Assembly (NCBI GenBank): GCA_016783285.1
Contig: JADHWW010000134.1
Coordinates: forward strand, 1 to 19,711
DNA length: 19,711 nucleotides
Source of the DNA: Anaerolineae bacterium
GTDB taxonomy: Bacteria > Chloroflexota > Anaerolineae > B4-G1
Reading direction: 5' to 3'
The position numbers and the translations under genes were made by a program. Below are positions 1 to 6,550 of the stretch, piece by piece. Numbering within the stretch: the stretch's first letter is position 1; the number at the start of each line of letters is the position of its first letter. Under the pieces are notes generated by a model, which was given only the letters and a program-made list of their open reading frames with translations, did not search any database and was not told where the DNA came from.

Positions 1-342
1 GATGAGCGCAATCTGGCGGCTGACGGCGTCGGGGCCCAGGCGCAGGGCCAGGCGAAAGAGCGCCAGTGCCCGGTCGTGCTGTTTCCTGGAAGTGAACCAA
101 TTGCCCAGGTCAACCAGCAGTCGCACGCGCATGGTGACCAGGTAGAGGACGAGGAGGAAAAAGATGGGATGAATTGGCACGGAGGCAAAGGTGAGCGTAG
201 CACCGATGGCGGTGACGATCAACCCCTCGATGGCGAAGTGGGTGGATAACCCCTGCCGGCGCATGAAGGAGAGAGCGCCAAAGCCGAGGAGGTAAAGCAG
301 GCCGATGAGCAGGATCAGCAGGGATGGGTGGATGTTAGACAT
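1..342 (-). CDS. Membrane protein with TPR-like tail, 3'-truncated by window edge
   Basis: The open frame starts at ATG 342-340 and runs off the left edge after 114 codons, so the C-terminus is missing. Residues about 7-23 are hydrophobic (LLILLIGLLYLLGFGAL). Residues about 40-68 form a second hydrophobic region, and the following stretch (RKQHDRALALFRLALRLGPDA) reads like the start of a tetratricopeptide helix pair. The start overlaps the stop of the upstream HicB-like gene by 8 bp (ATGTCTAA), which suggests translational coupling in the same minus-strand operon. I do not recognise a specific family. By inference it is an inner-membrane protein with a cytoplasmic TPR-type domain. Confidence 0.7.
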   Translation of the reverse strand, partial: MSNIHPSLLILLIGLLYLLGFGALSFMRRQGLSTHFAIEGLIVTAIGATLTFASVPIHPIFFLLVLYLVTMRVRLLVDLGNWFTSRKQHDRALALFRLALRLGPDAVSRQIALI

Positions 343-607
343 ATTTAACGTACGCTGCAAGTTCTTCTCTCATCGCCAGTTGCTCGAACACGCCGGTGGG
401 GATCTCCAGGCGCACCCTTGGCTCGGGGATAGGTTTTCCTTTTTCCAAAAGTATCTCCAGAACGGTTTCTTTGACCCCTTCCAGTTCGTAGAGTGCCTCA
501 TCGGCGGTTTTGCCGTAGGCGGCGCACCCCTTTAGCAGTGGCACCTCGACGCAATACATTCCATCTGGCATCCTGCGGATGGTGGTCGGATACTCTAATT
601 CTGCCAT
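335..607 (-). CDS. Solitary HicB-like (DUF1902-type) antitoxin-family protein
   Basis: This is a 90-residue protein with the HicB partial-RNase-H-like fold signature. An N-terminal strand pair (TIRRMPDGMYCVEVPLLKGC) is followed by the typical G-K-T-x-x-E-A region (YGKTADEALYELEGVKETV) and a short helix. HicB proteins normally neutralise the mRNA interferase HicA, but no HicA gene adjoins this copy. It lies 26 bp downstream of an ArsA-type ATPase gene, and its stop overlaps the start of the next gene by 8 bp, so it appears to be part of the ATPase operon. It may be an orphan antitoxin or a HicB-fold protein reused for another role. There is no C-terminal DNA-binding domain. The ATG at 607 has only a weak ribosome-binding site. 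Confidence 0.8.
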   Translation of the reverse strand: MAELEYPTTIRRMPDGMYCVEVPLLKGCAAYGKTADEALYELEGVKETVLEILLEKGKPIPEPRVRLEIPTGVFEQLAMREELAAYVKYV

Positions 608-633
608 TTGGTCATTTCATCATCACGCTCGCG

Positions 634-1605
634 TCAGGTAAAGAGGTGAGCAGCGGTGCGCTCCAGCATCTCTACGCCGCGCACTTCCGTCTCAAAGAGC
701 GGCACGATGGCGCGCACATCGGGGAAACTGCGCCAGATTTCCTCCATGTAGTCGTCCTGCATGGCGATGCGGTTGAGCACAAAGTCGGGCGCGTCTTGGC
801 CCACCTTCTCTTTGTCAATCACCAGGTTCACCACCACGCCGCCTACAGGGATACCAAAGTCCTGGAACCAACCGAGGAAGCGTTTGACGACGGCGATGGG
901 CAGTGCCTCTGGCAGAGTGATGAAGAAGAAGGCAGTCTTTTCTTCGTCGGTGAGCAAGTCCTTGGCATGTTCCATCCGCTCACGGAAGCTGATGAGGTAG
1001 TCCATCAGGGGGTCCTTTTCCTTTTTCTTGCTGTAGGATAGGAGCTCCTTCAGCGACCTGGCCTCCTCACGGCTCTGCATCATCTTGTTCACCCACATGC
1101 CGTAGACGCTGGACATACCCAACAGGCGGCGGGCGTTGGCCGTGGGGGCGGTGTCAAAAACGTAGGCCTCGTATTTGTCGTCGAACATGAGATCAATCAT
1201 GTTCTCGAACATGGCCGACTCCTCAAAGGCCGGGTTCATCGTGGCCGACTCCACGAACTCGTCAGCCTTGGTCTTGATGTCGGCGTACTTGAGGAACCAT
1301 TCAATCTTTTGTGTCAGTTCTACCTTCGACCTCTCGATGGTGTCCTTGGTGTCAATCTCGTAGGCCAGCAGATTTGGCACTCCCTGCACCGGCGTCGGTT
1401 TGCCAAAGACGTCCTGACCGAGCAGGCTGCTGAGGGAGTGCACCGGGTTGGTCGAGGCCAGCAGCGTGCGCTTGCCTTGCTGGGCGATCCACAGCGCAGC
1501 CGCGCCGGCCATGACGGTCTTGCCCACGCCGCCCTTGCCGCCGAAAAAGACGTACTTCATTTTTGGATGTGCGATCAAGAACTGGGTTGTTGTTTGTGTG
1601 ATCAT
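634..1605 (-). CDS. ArsA/Get3-family ATPase, copy 1 (switch-I Asp replaced by Asn)
   Basis: This 323-residue P-loop ATPase belongs to the ArsA/Get3 branch of the SIMIBI class. The deviant Walker A GGKGGVGKT is at residues 22-30, with the signature lysine at position 25. The switch-I motif reads STNPVHS at 51-57 where the family has STDPxHS, so Asn53 (codon at 1447-1449) replaces the Asp that activates water. Further motifs are DTAPTANARRLL near 150 and FFITLPE near 227. There is no cysteine anywhere, so the metalloid-binding Cys triad of true ArsA and the zinc CXXC of Get3 are absent. The start ATG overlaps the upstream ATPase stop by 4 bp (ATGA), implying coupled synthesis and possibly a heterodimer. 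Target is unknown; a membrane-protein chaperone or regulator role is more likely than arsenite export. Confidence 0.9.
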   Translation of the reverse strand: MITQTTTQFLIAHPKMKYVFFGGKGGVGKTVMAGAAALWIAQQGKRTLLASTNPVHSLSSLLGQDVFGKPTPVQGVPNLLAYEIDTKDTIERSKVELTQKIEWFLKYADIKTKADEFVESATMNPAFEESAMFENMIDLMFDDKYEAYVFDTAPTANARRLLGMSSVYGMWVNKMMQSREEARSLKELLSYSKKKEKDPLMDYLISFRERMEHAKDLLTDEEKTAFFFITLPEALPIAVVKRFLGWFQDFGIPVGGVVVNLVIDKEKVGQDAPDFVLNRIAMQDDYMEEIWRSFPDVRAIVPLFETEVRGVEMLERTAAHLFT

Positions 1606-2582
1606 GCCTCACCTCCGAACAGCGCGTCCGCTACCTTGCCGATCATCTCCAGGCCGGTGATGTCCCGCTCGAACTCTGGCACGCTCGTCAGTACCTCGTC
1701 GCCAAAGGTCTCGTCTATCTCACCGATGTACTTTTCCTGCATCTCGATGCGGTTGCGCAGGTACTCGGGGATCTTTTGCTGGGCCAGTTCCGGCGGGATG
1801 ATGCGGTTGACGATGTAGCCCGAGATGGGCACGTCGTACCTGGCGAACAGTTTCGCTGCCTTGAGCGTATCCAGGATGATCATCTCCTCCGGCGTGATGA
1901 CGAAGAAAAAGGCGGTCTTCTCGCGGTCGGTGAGGATACTGGAGGAGGTGTTGATGCGTTCTTTGATGTATTGCAGTTCGGTCAGAATCTGATCTTCCTC
2001 CGTTTCCTTCGTGCGATCCAGGATGGATGCCACCTGGGCGTACTCTTGCATCTCCTCGCGCAGTGCGGTGATCTTGCCGATCCAGTCGTCGTAGACGCTG
2101 GCCATGCTCAAGTAGTAGAGCGCGTGGCCCAGGGGCACCAGGTCGTAGATGTAGTAGTCGTATTCCTCGCCGACGACGATGTCCACCACGGCGTCAAAGA
2201 TGGCGCTCTCCTCCATCGCCGGCTCGGCCGCGGCGGCCTGGATATAGTTCTCGATCTCTTCCGGTATCTCATCCATGCCGTACATATCGCGGATCTTTTG
2301 GCGTATCTCCTCCTGGTACTCCTTGATGTGCTGGTCGGCATCAATCTCCTGGGCGAAGAGGTTGGGCATGATCTCCACCGCTCCCTTGCCAAAGATATCC
2401 CGCTCGAAGATGTCGGAGAGGGAGGCCTGGGGGTCCACCGAGAAGACCAGCACTTTGTAGCCCTGCTTGGCCAGCCAGTAGGCGGTGGCGGCAGAGAAAG
2501 TGGTTTTGCCCAATCCGCCCTTGCCGCCAAACTCGATGTAGCGGCGGTTGGGGTGTTCCTTGAAGACTTTTGCGAGTGACAA
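1602..2582 (-). CDS. ArsA/Get3-family ATPase, copy 2 (switch-I Asp retained)
   Basis: This is a 326-residue paralog of the downstream ATPase. The deviant Walker A GGKGGLGKT lies at residues 19-27. The switch-I motif SVDPQAS keeps the catalytic Asp (residue 50). The DTAP-type motif has diverged to YDLVPLGHALYYL, and the FFFVITPEE strand is conserved with copy 1. It contains no cysteine, so it lacks metalloid or zinc ligands. The gene lies 11 bp downstream of a small hydrophobic-protein gene and overlaps the next ATPase by 4 bp. Because one copy has Asp and the other Asn in switch I, the two may form an asymmetric pair with one active site. Family membership is clear; the substrate is not identifiable from sequence. 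Confidence 0.9.
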   Translation of the reverse strand: MSLAKVFKEHPNRRYIEFGGKGGLGKTTFSAATAYWLAKQGYKVLVFSVDPQASLSDIFERDIFGKGAVEIMPNLFAQEIDADQHIKEYQEEIRQKIRDMYGMDEIPEEIENYIQAAAAEPAMEESAIFDAVVDIVVGEEYDYYIYDLVPLGHALYYLSMASVYDDWIGKITALREEMQEYAQVASILDRTKETEEDQILTELQYIKERINTSSSILTDREKTAFFFVITPEEMIILDTLKAAKLFARYDVPISGYIVNRIIPPELAQQKIPEYLRNRIEMQEKYIGEIDETFGDEVLTSVPEFERDITGLEMIGKVADALFGGEA

Positions 2583-2593
2583 TGTTCTCTCCT

Positions 2594-2875
2594 TTATGCC
2601 AGCGCGTCGGTCAGGTCGCGCTCGCGCAGCATGCGCCGCTTCCAGGTGCTGATCTGCGGCACGACGTAGGGTAGTAGGCGCAGCGAGTAGTAGGGTGGCA
2701 GGATGGGGATGCCCAGCAGATCGCCCATGGTGATCAGGATGAACAAGTGCTCCATACTACCGCGTGTCTTGAGGGCAAAGCGGGTCATATCGTGGCCGGC
2801 CATGCCGTAGAGAAATTCTTTGGCCGAACGGCCAAATCGCTTCAGCGCACTTTCTTGCTTTTCTGCTTCGCTCAT
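2594..2875 (-). CDS. Small protein with hydrophobic core, paralog A of ATPase-linked pair
   Basis: This 93-residue protein has a charged N-terminus (MSEAEKQESALKRFGR), then LYGM and a hydrophobic middle (LFILITMGDLLGIPILPPYY, then LRLLPYVVP). It ends in a basic and acidic tail (WKRRMLRERDLTDALA). It is clearly homologous to the neighbouring 97-residue protein. Shared blocks are LYGM, RG-x2-E-x-LF, LIT-x-GD, G-x-PILPPYY, LRLLPY, VP-x-I-x2-WKR and LRERD-x-TD. The hydrophobic part could be a membrane hairpin or amphipathic anchor. It sits 11 bp before the ArsA-type ATPase gene, so a role as adaptor, membrane tether or client of the ATPase pair is inferred. I do not recognise a named family. Confidence 0.8.
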   Translation of the reverse strand: MSEAEKQESALKRFGRSAKEFLYGMAGHDMTRFALKTRGSMEHLFILITMGDLLGIPILPPYYSLRLLPYVVPQISTWKRRMLRERDLTDALA

Positions 2876-2894
2876 TTTACCTCCATTTCAGATA

Positions 2895-2928
2895 AGACTT
2901 CGGAAGTCTCGGAAGACTTCCGAAGTCT
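2895..2928. repeat. Perfect 15-bp inverted repeat, 4-nt loop
   Basis: Left arm 2895-2909 (agacttcggaagtct) pairs perfectly with right arm 2914-2928 across the spacer cgga. Each arm is itself nearly palindromic. It lies in the 62-bp gap between the two small paralogous genes. There is no U-rich tract on the minus strand, so it is not a clear Rho-independent terminator. It could be an mRNA-stabilising hairpin or a protein-binding site. Confidence 0.75.
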
Positions 2929-2937
2929 GAATGTGCT

Positions 2938-3231
2938 TCAGCCTGCTCCTTCGATCAGTTCAGTTAGATCAGTCCAGTCGCGCTCGCGCAGCAGGCTGCG
3001 CTTCCAGCGGTTGATTGTGGGGACGATGTAGGGCAACAGACGGAGGGTATAATAAGGCGGCAGGATGGGGAGGCCGACGATGTCACCGAAGGTGATGAGG
3101 ACGAAGAGGCGCTCGATTTCTCCCCGCTCGCGCCGTACGCTTCGCATCCAGTCGTAGACGGTCATGCCGTAGAGGATTTGGCCCGCGGCGTGCCAGATCC
3201 GGCGTATCCTATCGCGTATGTTTTCCCACAT
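2938..3231 (-). CDS. Small protein with hydrophobic core, paralog B of ATPase-linked pair
   Basis: This 97-residue paralog of the protein at 2594-2875 has the same block order: LYGM near residue 21, LFVLITFGDIVGLPILPPYY in the middle, then LRLLPYIVP and the charged tail WKRSLLRERDWTDL. The conserved double-Pro-Tyr-Tyr and LRLLPY blocks are the best family signature. It has no cysteine, no signal peptide and no recognised catalytic motif. It starts 75 bp after the cstA stop, behind a terminator-like hairpin, and precedes paralog A and the two ATPases. Two small paralogs next to two ATPase paralogs suggest each ATPase has its own partner, or that the four make one complex. Function is unknown. 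Confidence 0.8.
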   Translation of the reverse strand: MWENIRDRIRRIWHAAGQILYGMTVYDWMRSVRRERGEIERLFVLITFGDIVGLPILPPYYTLRLLPYIVPTINRWKRSLLRERDWTDLTELIEGAG

Positions 3232-3252
3232 ATTACCAGTCTACCAGTAGAA

Positions 3253-3282
3253 GATGGGAGGGTCGGGGGCAACCCTCCCATC
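3253..3282 (-). terminator. Terminator-like or attenuator hairpin after cstA
   Basis: An 11-bp perfect stem (gatgggagggt at 3253-3263 with its complement at 3272-3282) encloses an 8-nt loop. It lies between the cstA stop and the next minus-strand gene. The tract after the stem on the minus strand is ttctactgg, only moderately T-rich, so it may terminate partially or act as a 3'-end stabiliser separating cstA mRNA levels from the downstream module. Confidence 0.55.
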
Positions 3283-3306
3283 ATACGTTAGCGCGATTGC
3301 TTCGCC

Positions 3307-5010
3307 TTAGGCAGCCTCTTCCTTCGGCTTGCTCAGCGCCTTCCAGCCATCCACGATGAGGAAGACCGCTGCCACTATTAGCACCAGGCCGATGAGCCCA
3401 ACGAGGATGGAGGCGATGGAGGCCTGAGCCGTCTCGGCGGCTGGCAGTTTGACGAAGAAGTTGGTGTAGGCCAGGTAGAGCAGCGCAGCCAGGGTGGTGA
3501 CGATCATGAAGACCGAGGGGTAGAGCGCCCAGGTATGTTTCTTCCCCTCCGCCATCAACCACAGGGCGACCAGCATCAGCGCCAGGCCGGCCATCAACTG
3601 GTTGGCGGCTCCGAAGGCCGCCCAGATGGTCAGCCAGGGGATGATCCAGACGAAGATCAGCGTCAGGATCAGCGCCACGATGGTGCCCACGTGGACGTTC
3701 TTCATCGCTGGCATCTTGTCGCCCACCAGTTCAGCACTGGCGACGCGCATGAAGCGCACCACCAACTGCATGATGGTCAGTGCCATGATGGTCAGGAAGA
3801 CAGAGCCGTAGGCCACGCCGAAGTCGTGGGGGATGCCGATGTGATCCAGGAAGTTGGCCAACCCCCCAGCGAAGACTGCCAGCGCTTTGCCCGCGCCACC
3901 TGCATCCTGATACCCCTGCCACCCTCCGAAGGCAACGGTGGCGGTGAGGAAGGCGATGACGGCCAGGGCCATCTCCATGAACATGGCGCCGGCGCCCACC
4001 GGCAGGGCGTCGGTCTCCTTCTCCAACTGTCGCGCTGTGCCGGAGGTGGAGACCAGGCTATGCCAGCCGGAGATGGCACCGCAGGCGATGGTGACCATGA
4101 GCATGGGCCACATTGGCCCGTGAGCCATAAATCCCCTGAAGACAGGGAAATCGCCCATACCGGGGCGCCAGATGAGCATGCCGATCACGCCACCCAGCAT
4201 CCCCAGCGCGATGATCCAGAAGGAGACGTAGTTGATGGGCTGGGCGAAAGACCATATAGGCAGTACCGAGCCCAGATAGCAGAAGATGATCACCAGCAGC
4301 GTGCCGAGTACCTGCGCCTGTGTGTTGCCCAGGAAGATGGTGGGGGACTCGGGGAGGCCGTAGAAGGCCGAGAAGAAGTTGCTCACGGCGGGCAGTGTGC
4401 TCAGCCAGATACCCACGAAGGAAAGCACGACGGTGACGACAGTGGTGAGGATGATGTCCTGCTTCCACTTGTAGGTCATCTGTCCGGCCAGGACGCCCGC
4501 CAGGATCACGGCGATCATGCCCAAGGGCACTTTGGGGTTGGTCATCAGCACTTTCCCCACCGCGTTGCCGAAGGCGCCCATGATCAGCAGCAGGTAGAAG
4601 TAGATGAAGATCATGAGGATGCTGCGCGCGCGTGGCGAGATGAGTTTGTAACTCAGCGCGGCCATCGTATCCCCTTCGCGGCGCACGCTCATGAACATGC
4701 TGCCGTAGTCCTGCACCCAGCCAATAAAGATGGTGCCAAAGATGATCCAGACCAGCGCCGGCAGCCAGCCCCAGGTTACAGCAATGATGGGGCCGGTGAT
4801 AGGGCCCAGCGCGGCGATGGACTTGAACTGGTAGCCGAAGAGCACGTTAGCGCTGGCCGGCGTGAAGTCCACGCCGTCCATGTACATCTTCGCCGGAGTT
4901 GCCTTCTTCGCATCAGGTTGGAGGACACCTCGGTCAATGCTCTTCGCATACCAGCCGTAGCCAAGGGCGAGGCCCAGGGCCCCCAGGATTAACACAACAA
5001 TCGAATTCAT
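3307..5010 (-). CDS. cstA: CstA-family carbon-starvation/peptide-pyruvate transporter
   Basis: This 567-residue polytopic membrane protein is of the CstA family, which imports pyruvate or peptides during carbon limitation. It has about 15-16 hydrophobic segments. Conserved family blocks are the N-terminal GYGWYAKSIDRGVL, then DGVDFTPAS, the strongly conserved FKSIAALGPITGPI followed by WGWLPALVW, and GWVQDYGSMF. Later blocks are SGWHSLVSTSGTARQL and ALPVGAGAMF. The start at ATG 5010 is preferred over ATG 5043 because an AGGAGG site lies about 6 nt upstream of it. The length matches the shorter CstA forms rather than the ~700-residue E. coli protein. No YbdD-type partner is present; instead two other small proteins follow. 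Substrate assignment is by family only. Confidence 0.93.
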   Translation of the reverse strand: MNSIVVLILGALGLALGYGWYAKSIDRGVLQPDAKKATPAKMYMDGVDFTPASANVLFGYQFKSIAALGPITGPIIAVTWGWLPALVWIIFGTIFIGWVQDYGSMFMSVRREGDTMAALSYKLISPRARSILMIFIYFYLLLIMGAFGNAVGKVLMTNPKVPLGMIAVILAGVLAGQMTYKWKQDIILTTVVTVVLSFVGIWLSTLPAVSNFFSAFYGLPESPTIFLGNTQAQVLGTLLVIIFCYLGSVLPIWSFAQPINYVSFWIIALGMLGGVIGMLIWRPGMGDFPVFRGFMAHGPMWPMLMVTIACGAISGWHSLVSTSGTARQLEKETDALPVGAGAMFMEMALAVIAFLTATVAFGGWQGYQDAGGAGKALAVFAGGLANFLDHIGIPHDFGVAYGSVFLTIMALTIMQLVVRFMRVASAELVGDKMPAMKNVHVGTIVALILTLIFVWIIPWLTIWAAFGAANQLMAGLALMLVALWLMAEGKKHTWALYPSVFMIVTTLAALLYLAYTNFFVKLPAAETAQASIASILVGLIGLVLIVAAVFLIVDGWKALSKPKEEAA

Positions 5011-5144
5011 CGTTTTACCTCCTATTTGCGTGAAAACAATCAATGGTTAGATACTGTCCGAATACTGAGCGTGTTTAATCGTTTCTGGTGCACCTCCTTT
5101 CGCCCCCGAAAAGTTCAATTTTTAATTGGTCATTGGCTCATTAG
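5011..5144 (-). promoter_or_regulatory. cstA 5' leader region with two Shine-Dalgarno-like sites
   Basis: This 134-bp gap contains the cstA ribosome-binding site (taggaggtaaa, about 5015-5024). A second strong AAAGGAGG lies further upstream (about 5094-5101) and is followed directly by a GTG that opens a 17-codon frame. The spacing is too short for a confident leader peptide. No convincing sigma-70 promoter was found. At the upstream end (about 5127-5150) is a CATT-rich degenerate short repeat similar to the one at 10441-10475. Confidence 0.4.
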
Positions 5145-5804
5145 TCATTGACCTCCTCCCACCGCAGCCTGGAGATCGGCCAGGAACGTCTCGCTGGATG
5201 TGGCAAGCAACCCGCCCACTTTCATCTGCAATTGGACGTGCGGGTCGGTCTTGCGCCAGGAGAAGCGGTGCAGGTGCGCACCACACGTCTCCAGCCAGGA
5301 CGTCAATCCTGCCACTTGCCGCTGCGCGCCTGAACCTCGGTGTGCTATGGCCAGGCCATAAGGCCCCTCCTGCCACGTCCAGGGCTGCTCTTGTTCCCTG
5401 CGCAGGGCCTGCGCCGTCCGCCCTTTGGCAGGTACCACCTCCACCTCTCCACGGCGCGGCGAGCGTAGCGTTACCTTTATTATAAGCCAATCCCGCTTTC
5501 CGCGCAAGTGGTCAAACAGCCACAGCGGCAGAATCTCGCGGTTCTCCAGCAAGAGGGTGATCTCCAGCCGCCGGAAGGGTGGAGCCGCGTGGATGACGTT
5601 GACGCGGGCGCCAGAGGCAGGCGAGCCGATCCACCCGGCCTCCCGCTTGTCGCCGAGCACATCCAGCCCCGTCTCCAGCCAACGAAAGAGGCGCTGTCCA
5701 CGGTGGCGGTTATACAGGTATCCCCCACCGTACCACAGCGCCAGAAATACACACAGCCCAATGATCGCGACCGTACCTGGATTCATTTTCCCATTCCCAC
5801 CCAC
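5145..5804 (-). CDS. Membrane-anchored protein of unknown function
   Basis: This 219-residue protein has one N-terminal membrane segment (about residues 9-26, VAIIGLCVFLALWYGGGYLY) followed by a soluble domain. The domain is rich in basic and Trp residues (RWLETGLDVLGDKREAGWIG, then LEITLLLENREILPLWLF). The start could be ATG 5804 or ATG 5786 (MNPGTV), and the second gives the more compact N-terminus. The soluble part would face the cytoplasm, because the residues after the segment are strongly positive (NRHRGQRLFR). I do not recognise a family. It lies 134 bp upstream of cstA on the same strand, so co-transcription is possible but not shown. Confidence 0.75.
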   Translation of the reverse strand: MGGNGKMNPGTVAIIGLCVFLALWYGGGYLYNRHRGQRLFRWLETGLDVLGDKREAGWIGSPASGARVNVIHAAPPFRRLEITLLLENREILPLWLFDHLRGKRDWLIIKVTLRSPRRGEVEVVPAKGRTAQALRREQEQPWTWQEGPYGLAIAHRGSGAQRQVAGLTSWLETCGAHLHRFSWRKTDPHVQLQMKVGGLLATSSETFLADLQAAVGGGQ

Positions 5805-5867
5805 TATAACACGCTATAGGCCCGCAGGGTGCGCTCTCGCCTCAACCGATGTAAAGAGGCGCTGCCG

Positions 5868-6152
5868 CTACTTTCTGAACCTCACTCCAGCCTTTCTGGC
5901 CGCGGATTTTGCGCTGCCGTAGAACTCTTCCCTGGTCAGCCCTGACTGGGCGATCATATACTTGATCAAGTCTATGTCGAACTCGTCAATAGCGTGATCC
6001 ACTGTCACTTGCCTGATCTTGCCCTTTATCCAGGCCCGATATCGAAAATGCGAGCCAGTAGCTCGTACTTGCTCGAAACCGTTTCGTCTGAGGATTTTCA
6101 ACACCTCGGACAGTGTGAGGGGTGGATATTTTCGTGGCAACCTACGCTCCAA
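5868..6152 (-). CDS. hicA: HicA-like mRNA interferase toxin
   Basis: This is a HicA-family protein with a double-stranded RNA-binding-like fold. PPLTLSEVLKILRRNGFEQVR is followed by the catalytic motif TGSHFRYR, whose His is the expected active-site residue, and then the strand QVTVDH. The C-terminus (GLTREEFYGSAKSAARKAGVRFRK) is longer than in minimal HicA proteins. The TTG start at 6152 gives 94 residues and overlaps the HicB stop by 11 bp. A second in-frame TTG at 6140 lies just after that stop, with GGAG spaced 6 nt upstream, and may be the true start (90 residues). The antitoxin gene comes first, so the order is hicB-hicA. Action would be cleavage of mRNA when HicB is lost. Confidence 0.85.
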   Translation of the reverse strand: MERRLPRKYPPLTLSEVLKILRRNGFEQVRATGSHFRYRAWIKGKIRQVTVDHAIDEFDIDLIKYMIAQSGLTREEFYGSAKSAARKAGVRFRK

Positions 6153-6489
6153 CGAGTCTTAGGCTTTGCCCATCCCACACACCCACGAAGAGATGACCCG
6201 ATTCCCGGCGTTCCTGACGATAACTGGCGACGGGATTGACCAGGTGGGAGAGTAACCAATGGTAGTAGTAGTGCAGGCGGAAGGAGAGGGGTGCTTGGCG
6301 GGGGATTAGTTCCTCCTGTAGCCCATCCTTGGCGATCGCTGCAATATAGTCGGCGATGTTTTCCTTTAGTTTGGACATCGCCTCAACCCGGCTTTCTCCC
6401 CGGTCAATGAGCGTCAAGTCAATACAGGCCGCGTAATAGTACTTACCCTTGCGATAGGTGTAGCAGCGCAGGTTCGTGATCTCATCCAT
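6142..6489 (-). CDS. hicB: HicB-like antitoxin with extended C-terminus
   Basis: This 115-residue protein opens with a HicB-type domain: RCYTYRKGKYYYAACIDLTL, then DRGESRVEAMSKLKENIADYI. It resembles the other HicB-like protein at 335-607 only in fold. The C-terminal half is atypical and hydrophobic-aromatic (FRLHYYYHWLLSHL) with no recognisable ribbon-helix-helix or helix-turn-helix domain. It ends at TAG 6144-6142, within the start region of the HicA gene. A promoter lies immediately upstream. Role: binding and inhibition of HicA, possibly autoregulation. The pairing with HicA is well supported by order and overlap. Confidence 0.8.
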   Translation of the reverse strand: MDEITNLRCYTYRKGKYYYAACIDLTLIDRGESRVEAMSKLKENIADYIAAIAKDGLQEELIPRQAPLSFRLHYYYHWLLSHLVNPVASYRQERRESGHLFVGVWDGQSLRLVGA

Positions 6490-6521
6490 TTCCGTTTATC
6501 CCTTCTGTTCGTCTTGATCAG

Positions 6522-6550
6522 ATTATACTTCACTTTCCTACCCTCTGCAA
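6522..6550 (-). promoter_or_regulatory. Sigma-70-type promoter for hicB-hicA
   Basis: The minus strand carries TTGCAG (6550-6545) and TATAAT (6527-6522) with exactly 17 nt between them. The expected transcription start is about 30 bp before the hicB ATG at 6489. The -35 box falls inside the last codons of the broken methyltransferase gene. Confidence 0.65.

Noticed and set aside
634..2582. Arsenic-resistance (ars) operon
   Set aside because: The ATPases lack the metalloid-binding cysteines and there is no arsB, arsC, arsD or arsR.
2594..3231. YbdD-type CstA partner for the two small proteins
   Set aside because: YbdD proteins are shorter (~65 residues) and lack the PILPPYY/LRLLPY pattern; I see no resemblance.
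3535..4992. 485-codon open frame on the plus strand
   Set aside because: It is antisense to cstA and His/Gln/Asp-rich without any domain; the minus frame encodes clear CstA motifs.
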